This document shows positions 35,864-44,508 of a stretch of 64,000 nucleotides of DNA, one piece after another; position 1 is the first letter of the stretch; every line of letters starts with the position of its first letter. The position numbers were made by a program, and so were the translations under genes. Source of the stretch: Planctomycetota bacterium (GTDB lineage Bacteria > Planctomycetota > UBA8742 > UBA2392); assembly GCA_019636215.1 (NCBI GenBank), contig JAHBXZ010000016.1:30278-94277 (forward strand), read 5' to 3'. Below the pieces are notes generated by a model that worked only from the letters and a program-made list of their open reading frames with translations, ran no database searches and was not told the DNA's origin.

Positions 35864-36035
35864 GGCAGAACTCCGCAAAGGTGCGGAAGCAGGGGAGGCA
35901 CAGGTACACTGTGCAAACCACGTGCAAGCCCCGTGCCTGAGGGCGTTTGGAGCTCAAATTGCCTCCAATTGCGGCAACTCGGTTGTCGGTCAGTGCCTTC
36001 CTTACACATCCGCAGCCAACAAGTATCCTGATGGA

Positions 36036-37313
36036 ATGACCGGATCGACTACCGTTTCTGCTGCTCAGGCTGTTGTCGGCATCCAAAGCGGCCAGCGTGT
36101 GTTCATTGGCAGCGGCGCCGCCGAACCCGGCACCCTTGTTACAGCCCTGACCGCCCGCGCGCCGGAACTTCGCGACGTAAGCCTTCTGCACATCCTCACC
36201 TTGGGTGCCGCGCCCTACGCGGCACCCGAGATGGCTGACCATTTTCGGCATACTGCGTTCTTCATTGGGCCCAATGTACGCCAGGCCGTACAGGACGGCC
36301 GCGCGGACTTCGTGCCCATCTTTCTCAGCGAGATTCCCGCCCTGTTTGAGCGCCGCATGCCCCTGGACTGGGCCCTGGTGCAGGTCAGCCCGCCGGACCG
36401 GCACGGCTGGTGCACCGTCGGCGTGAGCGCCGACGTCGTGGCAGGCGCGCTGAGGCACGCGCGGCACGTCGTGGCCGAACTGAACCCGGCGATGCCGCGA
36501 ACACACGGTGACACGCTGATCCATGTTTCACGCCTTCATGCAGCGGTGCAGGTTCAGACGGCACTCCCGGAACTCAATCCCGAGCCGATCGACGACGTAA
36601 GCGCCGCGATCGGACGCCACATTGCCGGCATGGTCGACGACGGCGACTGTCTGCAACTCGGCATCGGCAACATTCCCAACGCCGTGCTGCGCGAACTTCG
36701 CAGCCATCGCAACCTGGGCCTGCACACGGAAATGATGTCTGACGGGATCGTCGACCTGGTCGAGTGCGGGGCACTGAACTGCGCGCGAAAGAACTACCGC
36801 AACGGCAAGGCCATCTGCAGCTTTGTGATGGGCACCCGCCGCCTGTATGACTTTGTAGATGACAATCCGTTTGTGAATCTTCTGGGCAGCGACTTTGTCA
36901 ACGACCCTGCCATCATCTCGCGCAACGACAACCTGGTTGCCGTAAACAGCGCGCTGCAGATTGACCTGACCGGCCAGGTCAACGCCGACAGCGTGGGCGT
37001 GCGCCCCTACAGCGGCATCGGCGGCCAGGTGGATTTCATCCGGGGCGCGGCACGAAGCAACGGAGGAAAGCCGATCATCGCATTGCCAAGCACTGCCCGC
37101 GGCGGCACAGTCAGCCGCATTGTGCCCACACTTCTGGAGGGTGCGGGCGTGGTCACCTCGCGGGGCGACGTGCGATTTGTGGTAACTGAGTACGGCGTGG
37201 CCGATCTGTACGCCAAGGGATTGCGACAGCGCGCAAGGGCGCTGCTGAACATCGCGCACCCGAAGTTCAGGCCGGAACTTGAGCACCGGGCCAAGGAGCT
37301 GAATCTGCTTTGA
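36036..37313 (+). CDS. acetyl-CoA hydrolase / 4-hydroxybutyrate CoA-transferase family
   Basis: 425 residues from ATG 36036. Family I CoA-transferase fold in two halves: FIGSGAAEPGTLVTAL at the start, and LGIGNIPNAVLREL before the catalytic region GLHTEMMSDGIVDL, whose Glu is the expected CoA-thioester nucleophile. Then SALQIDLTGQVNADS, GIGGQVDFIRGA and VTEYGVADLYAKG, all standard. It exchanges CoA between acetate and another acid, possibly 4-hydroxybutyrate. The 172-base spacer upstream is shared with the divergent lipoprotein gene. The lipoprotein gene downstream overlaps by four bases. Confidence 0.92.
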   Translation: MTGSTTVSAAQAVVGIQSGQRVFIGSGAAEPGTLVTALTARAPELRDVSLLHILTLGAAPYAAPEMADHFRHTAFFIGPNVRQAVQDGRADFVPIFLSEIPALFERRMPLDWALVQVSPPDRHGWCTVGVSADVVAGALRHARHVVAELNPAMPRTHGDTLIHVSRLHAAVQVQTALPELNPEPIDDVSAAIGRHIAGMVDDGDCLQLGIGNIPNAVLRELRSHRNLGLHTEMMSDGIVDLVECGALNCARKNYRNGKAICSFVMGTRRLYDFVDDNPFVNLLGSDFVNDPAIISRNDNLVAVNSALQIDLTGQVNADSVGVRPYSGIGGQVDFIRGAARSNGGKPIIALPSTARGGTVSRIVPTLLEGAGVVTSRGDVRFVVTEYGVADLYAKGLRQRARALLNIAHPKFRPELEHRAKELNLL

Positions 37314-38164
37314 ACCGACCCAATGCATACCTGGTTCTGACCCTGTTGCTGGCCCTTTCGGGTTGCGGCGCGGGCAACAACGCGGCCAGTGGCAACAACA
37401 ATGGAGGAGCTGCCCAGACCCAGACACACGAGGAAGCCGCAAAACGCCGCAAATGGGCAGCCGAGTCACTGGCCCAGGCCGAGAAGGACTACAACGCCAC
37501 GGATTATGCTGCGGGCGCGCGCGCGGCCCACGAAGCCATTCAGTTTGAACCCAACGACCCCAGGCCATGGGAGCTTCTGGCCCGATGCGAGGAAAAGCTG
37601 GGAAACCACCAGCCGGCCCGCGATGCCTACCGCCGCGCGGCAAACCTGTCCGCCGGAGCCACCCGCACTGCCCTTTTTGAACTGGCGGCACGCTGCAGCC
37701 AGCTGCTTGCCGAACGCGCCTTCAACGCAGGCCAGTTCAAGCCAGCACAGGAACATGCGTTGGATGCGCTTAGGATCAATGAAGGCAACGCCGAAGCCCG
37801 ACGGGTGCTGGCGAATGCGCTGCTCAAGCGAGGCGAGTACGCCGAGGCCCGCACCGAGTACCGCCGCATCGCCGACGAAAGCACCGGCGCAACGCGCCAG
37901 GACAATCTTTACTGGACAGGCATCTGCGGGCTGTACCTGTTTGAGTACGAGGCGGCCGAACAGGTCTTCCAGGGTTTGATCAAAGAGGGTTACAAGGGCG
38001 GCGATATCTACCTGTGGCGAGGACGCTGCCGCTTTGAGCGCAAGGACATCGAGGGCGCGCGGCAGGACTTCCGCCTGGCGATTGAGTTCGCGACCAGCCC
38101 CGATCAGCGCCAGGCCGCGCAAGACGCCCTGATGGAGCTGGACAAGCCCGGGAAATCAGAATGA
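37310..38164 (+). CDS. TPR-repeat lipoprotein
   Basis: 284 residues from a TTG start that overlaps the CoA-transferase stop (TTGA). The lipobox is LLLALSGCG with Cys at about residue 19, followed by an Asn/Gly linker. Residues about 45-280 are tandem tetratricopeptide helices: YNATDYAAGARAAHEAIQFEP, AFNAGQFKPAQEHALDALRI and GEYAEARTEYRRIADEST, among others. It would be a periplasm-facing scaffold. It is the first of three genes joined by ATGA overlaps (with rsmJ and acpH). Confidence 0.85.
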   Translation: MNRPNAYLVLTLLLALSGCGAGNNAASGNNNGGAAQTQTHEEAAKRRKWAAESLAQAEKDYNATDYAAGARAAHEAIQFEPNDPRPWELLARCEEKLGNHQPARDAYRRAANLSAGATRTALFELAARCSQLLAERAFNAGQFKPAQEHALDALRINEGNAEARRVLANALLKRGEYAEARTEYRRIADESTGATRQDNLYWTGICGLYLFEYEAAEQVFQGLIKEGYKGGDIYLWRGRCRFERKDIEGARQDFRLAIEFATSPDQRQAAQDALMELDKPGKSE

Positions 38165-38871
38165 AGGCCCGTGTCGGCGCGGCAGACCCGGTCGTGGCCG
38201 GGCTGTGCGGATTGCCTTCTCAGGCTGACCCCGAGTTCATGCTTGAGTTTTCGCTGGGCCGCCTGCAGTTACGCGATCTGAGGCCTGGAGCGCCCGGCCC
38301 GTTGTGGGTGGACTTTCTCGCACCCGAGCACGAGCAAAGACGTCGCGCGGGCAAGGGTTTGCTCCTGGCGCGAGCATGCGGGGTCAAGAAGGGGATACCG
38401 GCTCCGCGTGTCGTGGATGCAACCGCGGGCCTTGGCCGCGATGCCTGGGCCCTGGCCGCGCTGGGCTGTGGCGTAACCATGATCGAACGCGAAAGCGTCG
38501 TTCATGCCCTTCTGGAGGACGGCCTGAAACGCGCCCTGGCCCATGCCGCGCCGCCTGCGAGGAACCTTCGATTGGTTCGCGGCGAGGCCCTGCAGTTTCT
38601 GCACGACGCCAGCCATGTCGATGTTGTCTACCTGGATCCCATGTTCCCGGACATCGGCGCCACGGCCTTGCCCGGCAAGGAAATGCAGTACTTTAAGGCG
38701 CTGATTGATCGCGCGCCGGACGAGCCCAGGCTCCTGGCGGCAGCCTTGGCCTGTAATGCACGACGCGTGGTGGTGAAACGTGCCAGGCTGGCCCCGCCTA
38801 TGGAAAACGGGCGCGGTGTGGACGTTGTGTTTACCGGCAAGTCCGTGCGGTTTGATGTGTACCTGAAATGA
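38161..38871 (+). CDS. rsmJ: 16S rRNA m2G1516 methyltransferase, RsmJ-like
   Basis: 236 residues. SAM-binding site VVDATAGLGRDAWALAALG, acidic strand 2 VTMIERESVVH and the family motif VVYLDPMFPDIG with a following KEMQYF segment, as in RsmJ. The N-terminal strand pair LEFSLGRLQLRDL also fits. RsmJ adds the methyl group to guanine 1516 of 16S rRNA in the 30S subunit. It is linked to its neighbours by ATGA on both sides. Confidence 0.88.
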   Translation: MKARVGAADPVVAGLCGLPSQADPEFMLEFSLGRLQLRDLRPGAPGPLWVDFLAPEHEQRRRAGKGLLLARACGVKKGIPAPRVVDATAGLGRDAWALAALGCGVTMIERESVVHALLEDGLKRALAHAAPPARNLRLVRGEALQFLHDASHVDVVYLDPMFPDIGATALPGKEMQYFKALIDRAPDEPRLLAAALACNARRVVVKRARLAPPMENGRGVDVVFTGKSVRFDVYLK

Positions 38872-39437
38872 ACTACCTGGCCCATCTCGCGCTTGCCGAC
38901 GACACGCCCGAGTCCTTGCTTGGCAACCTTGCGGGCGACTTCCTGCATGGGCTGGATCCTGCGTGTATCGCCCCGGAACTGCGGCCGGGCATCGCCAACC
39001 ACAGGGCCATAGACCGGTTCACGGACGCACATCCCGTCGTGGCGCAGGCACGCGGACTGCTGGCGCCGTCTGCGGGACACTTTTCGGGAGTGTTGCTGGA
39101 CGTTTACTTTGACCACTTTCTTGCACGCGACTTCAACATTCAGCACGGACAGTCACTGCAACCGTTTGCACAGCGGGTTTACGCCGCGCTGGAATCCCAT
39201 CGGCACCTTCTGCCCCCAAGGCTGGCAGAAGCCGCGCCGGTCATGATCCGCCACGACTGGCTGGCGGCCTATGCGCACACCGAAGGAGTAGGAGTGATTC
39301 TTCAACGTATGGTCCACCGCACCCGCCGGGGAGCCACGCTGGCACATGGGGCTGCGTGGCTGCAACGCCATTACCAGGAGCTTGAGGCGGCTTTCAACGA
39401 CTTCTACCCCCAATTGCGGAAGCAATTCCGGCAATAA
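38868..39437 (+). CDS. acpH: acyl carrier protein phosphodiesterase, AcpH-like
   Basis: 189 residues. The start MNYLAHLALADDTPESLLGN and GNLAGDFLHG are diagnostic of AcpH (DUF479), followed by GIANHRAIDRFTDAHPVV and VLLDVYFDHFLARDF, which carry the His/Asp metal ligands of this HD-like fold. In E. coli it removes phosphopantetheine from ACP. Coupled to rsmJ by ATGA. Confidence 0.9.
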   Translation: MNYLAHLALADDTPESLLGNLAGDFLHGLDPACIAPELRPGIANHRAIDRFTDAHPVVAQARGLLAPSAGHFSGVLLDVYFDHFLARDFNIQHGQSLQPFAQRVYAALESHRHLLPPRLAEAAPVMIRHDWLAAYAHTEGVGVILQRMVHRTRRGATLAHGAAWLQRHYQELEAAFNDFYPQLRKQFRQ

Positions 39438-39516
39438 GACCGTGCAATCGCGGCGCTTTGGCGAAAGTTTTGCAACCCGGATTCCGTTCTATCTATGTGG
39501 GCCAGAGGTACGCCCG

Positions 39517-40311
39517 ATGCCGCATAGACAGAACATCAGTGTTCCTGACCTCCGCCGCGCGCTGCGCGCCTATTGGCGCCATGCATGGCCGGGTAGTGAC
39601 TCGGTTTGCCCGGCATACCCCGACTGGAAGGGCATGCGGTTGCTGGATGTTCTGCGTACCTTTCAGGACGAATCCGGCCCTTGTCCACGGCATGTGCTTC
39701 GGCTGGGCAATCACATCTACCCGCACATGAAGTTCGCCGTCGAACGTGGCCTGTCCGGCGGCGATTTCTATTTCGTTGCCGACTGCCACGACACCGCACC
39801 CTGCCCCGGCCACGAAGACCCACAATGGCAAGGCCTGCGGATGGCGAACCGTGCCATCAAGGATGCCATTGAGGGTGCGTGGTTCCGCGCCGGCCTGCCA
39901 ACCCTGACAAGCCTGGCCCGCGAAGCCGCCGAGGGCTCTCAGCACCTGCGCCCGGCAGGGCCGCGGATCCTGCTGGTGGATGACGAACCCGCGAACCTGC
40001 AGCTTACCGGCGCCATCCTGCGCGCGGACGGTTTCACTATTGCCAGCAGCAGCAATGGCGCCGAGGCGATTGAGCAGGCCGTGTTTTCGCCCCCCGACCT
40101 GGTGGTCAGCGACTACGAGATGCCCGGCATGACCGGCCGCGAAGTTGCCCGCAAGATCAAGGACGCTGTAGAAACCCGCGAAGTTCCTGTGCTGATCTGC
40201 ACTTACTCGAACATGGTGCTGGGGGACCTGCAGCCCGCTGACGCCGTGTTGCGCCGGCCCTTCAATGCCGAGACTCTGAAACAAACCGTCCAGCGCCTCA
40301 TCCAGCCATGA
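39517..40311 (+). CDS. receiver-domain protein with an uncharacterised Cys/His-containing N-terminal domain
   Basis: 264 residues from ATG 39517; no strong ribosome site decides the start. Residues 1-145 are an unrecognised domain with several Cys, His and Trp residues (CPAYPDWKGM; GPCPRHVLRLGNHIYPHM; CHDTAPCPGHEDPQWQGL). Residues about 148-264 are a receiver domain: acidic pair in ILLVDDEP, phospho-Asp in LVVSDYEMPGMTG. The invariant Lys is replaced by Arg (LRRPFNAE), which may alter phosphorylation. It has no output domain, so it probably signals by protein contact. Overlaps the zinc-ribbon gene by ATGA. Confidence 0.75.
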   Translation: MPHRQNISVPDLRRALRAYWRHAWPGSDSVCPAYPDWKGMRLLDVLRTFQDESGPCPRHVLRLGNHIYPHMKFAVERGLSGGDFYFVADCHDTAPCPGHEDPQWQGLRMANRAIKDAIEGAWFRAGLPTLTSLAREAAEGSQHLRPAGPRILLVDDEPANLQLTGAILRADGFTIASSSNGAEAIEQAVFSPPDLVVSDYEMPGMTGREVARKIKDAVETREVPVLICTYSNMVLGDLQPADAVLRRPFNAETLKQTVQRLIQP

Positions 40312-40499
40312 CCGACTCTGCCAAGCCAATACGGCCGCCGTTGCGCTACACCATTTCCTGTAGTGGTTGCCGGGAACCGATGGAGATCGCCCCCGCGTCC
40401 ATGGACGACCGCATTGCCCTGTGCCCGCACTGCAAAATGCCGAACCCAACTCCCATCTATGCGCTGCTTTCCGGACGGCGCGGCACGGCTTCTACCTGA
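40308..40499 (+). CDS. small zinc-ribbon protein
   Basis: 63 residues with two CXXC pairs (SCSGCREPM and LCPHCKMP) spaced 19 residues apart, the pattern of a zinc ribbon. The ATG lies in an ATGA overlap with the receiver gene, which supports it being translated. It may act with the receiver protein; function is unknown. Confidence 0.7.
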   Translation: MTDSAKPIRPPLRYTISCSGCREPMEIAPASMDDRIALCPHCKMPNPTPIYALLSGRRGTAST

Positions 40500-40549
40500 T
40501 CCCTTCAAGTACCGCGCCCATACCAGCCGATGCTTGCAGCGGAGGCCCG

Positions 40550-41413
40550 GTGCGCATTCTGCTGCTGATGTTCGTGCTCAGTTCCCCGCTGGCGGCCATG
40601 GACGCCGAGGCCGCGCGTTTCGCACGCCGTGTGCTGCTGCATGAATCCGCCCGAAAGCACCTGGGCATAGAAGTCGGGGACATCGCCTCGGTGCGGGAGT
40701 GCACACTCGTGCGTGGCGACTTCAACGGCGACGCTGTCCCTGACGTTGCGGCGCTGGTAAGTCGTGATGGGGCGTGGGCGCTTGCCCTGTTTGATGGCTC
40801 GGCCAAAGGCGACAGCCCGGCCGGGGTTCACCTGTTCCGCCAGCAGAATGCTGTGGCAGCCGAAAGGCTTGCCCTGTCAGGCCACGATGCCATCGGCCTG
40901 GACACAACCGAATCAACCGACGATGGCCACACGCAACAGACAACGGTTCGCACCACGGTGCTTCGCTGGCACCAGAACGGCTGGGTCAGGGGCCTGGAGT
41001 TTGTACGCACTCTCAAACGCACCTCGGGGCGCGTCTCACGGATCGAAGCGACTTCACTTGAGCATGCGGCAGGCAGGTTGTCCCTGGTTGGCAGCGGCCA
41101 TGACTTGCTGGATGGCCAGGAACTTGCGAACAGCCGTTTCTCGCACCACACGCCTTTGACGATTGCCTGCGACGGAAGCCTGACGTCCGGCGCCACAACC
41201 CGGCATGACGTGCCGGTGCCAACCCGCACACAACTGGCACGCACACTGGAACGCGAGGGTTTGCTGGCCGCGGCACTGGAGCAGTCACAGTTGGCCGTCC
41301 GGCAGGCTGACGCCGACCTCCTGCCCGCGGACGACGCCCGGCGTCTGGACGCCAAGGCTCTGCATCAACGGCTTGCCGCGAGCCTCGCATCCGCAACGGT
41401 GGGCAAGCGTTGA
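40550..41413 (+). CDS. exported FG-GAP/VCBS-like protein
   Basis: 287 residues from GTG 40550, which has GGAGG four bases upstream and yields a short signal peptide (VRILLLMFVLSSPLAA). One calcium-loop-like word, DFNGDAVPD, lies at about residue 61, as in FG-GAP or VCBS repeats, but only one copy is plain. The middle is beta-rich and the last 60 residues are helical (LEREGLLAAALEQSQLAV). No catalytic motif seen. Its stop abuts the convergent glycosyltransferase stop. Confidence 0.65.
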   Translation: MRILLLMFVLSSPLAAMDAEAARFARRVLLHESARKHLGIEVGDIASVRECTLVRGDFNGDAVPDVAALVSRDGAWALALFDGSAKGDSPAGVHLFRQQNAVAAERLALSGHDAIGLDTTESTDDGHTQQTTVRTTVLRWHQNGWVRGLEFVRTLKRTSGRVSRIEATSLEHAAGRLSLVGSGHDLLDGQELANSRFSHHTPLTIACDGSLTSGATTRHDVPVPTRTQLARTLEREGLLAAALEQSQLAVRQADADLLPADDARRLDAKALHQRLAASLASATVGKR

Positions 41414-42364
41414 TCAGGGCTTCTTCAACCGCAAGCCGAACCACCCCGCAAGGCGAGCCCTTGCCAGTTTGCCCTTGAGTGCTGCCAGCCTCTCATCATT
41501 GCCGCACTCGGACATCGCCGTCTTCCAGGCCTGTCGGGCCTGGGCCACTCTGCCCAGCCAGATCAGGTGCTTGATGTGCTCGTCATGAACCCTAGCGCGC
41601 AGTGCGTTCAGCGCGGTCGTTGAAAACCGCGCCGACCCGGCGTGCTTGCGGGCGAACTCGGCCAGCACGTCCAGTTTCAGACGGTCGCGCTTCAGGTCGC
41701 CCTCCAGGCCGGCATCGCGGCTGACCGTGCCCCCGGCTGGAGTGCAGATCACCGTCAGCGGTTGCGGAACCGCCACAAACGGAAACTGTAACGCCAGGCG
41801 CAGGGCAAACTCGCTGTCCTCAAAGTTGAACAGCGCCGCAAACCCGCCCACGGCCTGCCACGCCGAGCGCCGGATCATCAGCGTCTGCAGGTGAACCCGT
41901 GTAAGGCCGCGACAAATGGAATCAAAGACCCAGCCATCGGCAAGCTGACCTGGGCCGGGTTTGGGCCGATCCTCGGAACTTTCGTGAACGAACTGGGTGA
42001 ACGATGCTCCGGCCTCCGGTCGCTGCAGCATGGCCGCAACCTGGGTTGTCAGCTTGTGCGGCTTCCACAGGTCGTCATCGTCCAGAAACGCAAAAAACTC
42101 ACCCTGGGCCATCTCCATGCCAGCGTTGCGGGCCAGGCCGGGCCCGCCGTTGATCACAGTTCGCACATGCAATGCCACGCCCGCCGCTTCTGCTTCTGGT
42201 CTGAGTGCCTCCAGCACCTGCGGCGTTTCATCGCCGCTGCCGTCGTCAATCACGATCAGTTCCAGCGGCCGCCATGATTGTGCAAAGACGCTGCGGCAGG
42301 ACTTCGCGACCAGGCCCGGTCGCCGGTACGTTGGAATGATCGCGCTGACCAGCGGCTGGGTCAT
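41414..42364 (-). CDS. family 2 glycosyltransferase
   Basis: 316 residues. GT-A fold: VSAIIPTYRRPGLVAKS, the nucleotide-binding LIVIDDGSGDET, INGGPGLARNAGMEMA and the DXD metal motif FFAFLDDDDLWKP. Then an acceptor region with FEDSEFALRLAL, where GT2 enzymes have an ED motif. No membrane helices, so it is cytoplasmic. Likely adds a sugar in polysaccharide or lipid-linked glycan assembly. Overlaps the epimerase upstream by ATGA. Confidence 0.92.
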   Translation of the reverse strand: MTQPLVSAIIPTYRRPGLVAKSCRSVFAQSWRPLELIVIDDGSGDETPQVLEALRPEAEAAGVALHVRTVINGGPGLARNAGMEMAQGEFFAFLDDDDLWKPHKLTTQVAAMLQRPEAGASFTQFVHESSEDRPKPGPGQLADGWVFDSICRGLTRVHLQTLMIRRSAWQAVGGFAALFNFEDSEFALRLALQFPFVAVPQPLTVICTPAGGTVSRDAGLEGDLKRDRLKLDVLAEFARKHAGSARFSTTALNALRARVHDEHIKHLIWLGRVAQARQAWKTAMSECGNDERLAALKGKLARARLAGWFGLRLKKP

Positions 42365-43305
42365 GCGCTGCTCTTCATCCAGTCCACGACAGTCGCGATG
42401 CCATCCTCAAGGCTGACCTGGGCTTCAAAGCCCAACAGCTTGCGGGCGGTTGCCACGTCGGCCAGCGAGTGCTTGAAATCGCCGGGGCGGTCGGGCAGGT
42501 GGTCAACAGCAGCCTTACGCTCGCAGCGGGCCTCAATGGCAGAAATCAGGTCGTTCAAGGCAGTTCGACGACCGGTGGCAATATTGAGGCTGACGCCCCC
42601 CAGTGGCGTCTTGGTGTGCAGGGCCAGCAGGTTTGCGCGCACGACATCGCGCACATGCACAAAATCGCGCGTCTGGCTGCCATCGCCAAACACTGACAGC
42701 TTTCCGCCATCCAGGATTCGCCGCGTGAAGGCCGGAATCACGTTTGCGTAACTTGACTTGGCCGAATGGCGCGGCCCGTACACGTTAAAGTAACGCAGGC
42801 AGGCGCCATCAACGCCCATGCCGACAAACGCCTTCACGTATTGCTCGCTGGCCACTTTCGCGGCGGCGTAAGGGCTCAGCGGCCAGATTTCGGCGTCTTC
42901 GCGCAAGGGCTGGACCGCGCGCTCGCTGTAGCACGCGGCACTGGCCGCCAGCAGGAAACGAGACACCCCCCGGGTGCGGCATGCTGCCAGCAGGTGCAGC
43001 GTCGTGGTGGCCGTGTCGCGATGGGCCCGGGCGGGGTCGGCCACACTGGCCGGCACGCTCGAAAGCGCCGCCTGGTGCAGCACCGCAGAAACGCCCTCAC
43101 ACAGGCGGTTACAGACATCGGGGTCGGACACATCGACGTGATGAAACTCGAACCCCGGCCGGCCCTGTGCCTGCACCAGGTTGGACATCTCGCCCGCCGA
43201 TAGGTTGTCGGCAGCGCGAACGGCATAGCCTTGATCCAGCAGGGCGTCACACAGGTTGCTGCCGATGAAACCCGCGGCACCGGTAACCAGGACTAGTCGG
43301 CTCAT
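42361..43305 (-). CDS. NAD-dependent nucleotide-sugar epimerase/dehydratase
   Basis: 314 residues. NAD site VLVTGAAGFIGSNLCDALL, ADNLSAGEMSNL as in UDP-glucose 4-epimerase-like enzymes, Ser in LLAASAACY (an Ala-Ser-Ala rather than the common SSS) and catalytic YAAAK at SPYAAAKVASEQY. NVYGPRHSAKSSYANVIP and SVFGDGSQTRDFVHV complete the substrate side. It probably makes a sugar nucleotide for the nearby glycosyltransferases. Coupled to the GT2 gene. Confidence 0.92.
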   Translation of the reverse strand: MSRLVLVTGAAGFIGSNLCDALLDQGYAVRAADNLSAGEMSNLVQAQGRPGFEFHHVDVSDPDVCNRLCEGVSAVLHQAALSSVPASVADPARAHRDTATTTLHLLAACRTRGVSRFLLAASAACYSERAVQPLREDAEIWPLSPYAAAKVASEQYVKAFVGMGVDGACLRYFNVYGPRHSAKSSYANVIPAFTRRILDGGKLSVFGDGSQTRDFVHVRDVVRANLLALHTKTPLGGVSLNIATGRRTALNDLISAIEARCERKAAVDHLPDRPGDFKHSLADVATARKLLGFEAQVSLEDGIATVVDWMKSSA

Positions 43306-43314
43306 GCGCTGAAG

Positions 43315-44508
43315 TTAGCCGTTGACGGGCCGGTCGTCCACGGACTCAGCCCCGATCAACAGGTCGCGCCACTGCCGGTTGAACCGCTCGGCCCCGAAGT
43401 ACTTCACCGCCCGTGCGTGGCAGGCCGCCGCCATGGTGGCCAACAGCGCACGATCGGCGGCAAGGCGAGCAATGGCAGCAACGCCCGACTGCACAACCGC
43501 GGCCTCGTCTTGGGGTGGCAGCAGCAGTCCGGTCTGGGCATCAATCACGTGGTCGGCCATGCCGCCCACGTTTGTGCTGACGGGAACTACGCCCCTGGCC
43601 ATCGCCTCCATGCCGACCAGCGGGAATCCCTCAAATGACGAGGTCAGCAGCAACACGTGCGAGCCGGCATAGACTTCGTAGAGTTGCTGCGGGTCCTTGA
43701 TGACGCCCAAGCGACGGCAGGCGGGCTCGTCGCCCTTCTCAAGCCAGCCGTCGACGTCCCCGACCAGGGTGAATTCGGCGTTGATACCAGCGGCCTTGCA
43801 GGCCGAGGCAATGCGGCCGATCAGGTGAATCCGCTTCTGCGTGCTACCGCGCCCGACAAACAGCACCTGCAGGGGCCCGGTGTCCGGCTTGGGCGCAAAC
43901 GTGGGCGGCACCTCGACCATGTTCTCGATCAGGCACATCCGCGCAGCCAGTGCCTCGTCTATGCCTTCGGCGCGGTACAATTCGGCCATCTCCTTCATCA
44001 CAGTTGCCGCGATGAACACTCGGCGATCCAGCAGCGGCACATACGGCAAGGCAAAATGCTCAAGCGTGAACATGCAGTGCATCAGGTCAAACCGCTTCAC
44101 GTGGGGTTTCAGCAGGGGCAGCATCTCAAGGTAGAAGCGCGACTGAGAACCAAGCAGCACCGGGGCAGTGTGCCGGTTGATGATCGCGGCAAGATAACCC
44201 TGCCAGAAGAAGCGCATGGCGGTGGACTTCGCGCGGCGACCAACGTAGTCGATCCGCGCCTCTGCCGGAAAGCGCTCCGCAAAAGGCTGCGGCCAGGTGG
44301 GCAATGTGAAGTACACCCAGGGCTGGCGGTCGCGAAGCGCCTGTGCGATCTGCGCATGAACCAGGTCAGCGCCGCCGACTATTGCGTGATTGAAGAACAG
44401 GAATAGCTGAGAAGGGTTGTGATCGCTGTCCAGTGCCGCGAACCAGCGCCCAAGCCGCGTGAAAACGGCGCGCAGGATTGGGTGACGTCTGCGTTTTTTG
44501 CCAGTCAT
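43315..44508 (-). CDS. GT4-family glycosyltransferase
   Basis: 397 residues. The C-terminal nucleotide-sugar half is clear: LQVLFVGRGSTQKRIHLIGR, then SHVLLLTSSFEGFPLVGMEA with the EX7E-like Glu pair, and PVSTNVGGMADHV. The N-terminal half contains FFNHAIVGGADLVHAQIA, a typical acceptor domain beginning. A GT-B retaining enzyme, cytoplasmic or membrane-associated. Coupled by ATGA to the next GT4 gene upstream. Confidence 0.9.
   Translation of the reverse strand: MTGKKRRRHPILRAVFTRLGRWFAALDSDHNPSQLFLFFNHAIVGGADLVHAQIAQALRDRQPWVYFTLPTWPQPFAERFPAEARIDYVGRRAKSTAMRFFWQGYLAAIINRHTAPVLLGSQSRFYLEMLPLLKPHVKRFDLMHCMFTLEHFALPYVPLLDRRVFIAATVMKEMAELYRAEGIDEALAARMCLIENMVEVPPTFAPKPDTGPLQVLFVGRGSTQKRIHLIGRIASACKAAGINAEFTLVGDVDGWLEKGDEPACRRLGVIKDPQQLYEVYAGSHVLLLTSSFEGFPLVGMEAMARGVVPVSTNVGGMADHVIDAQTGLLLPPQDEAAVVQSGVAAIARLAADRALLATMAAACHARAVKYFGAERFNRQWRDLLIGAESVDDRPVNG

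Noticed and set aside
35478..36035. Extended N-terminus of the CoA-transferase
   Set aside because: The added 186 codons overlap the divergent lipoprotein gene; family similarity begins at ATG 36036.
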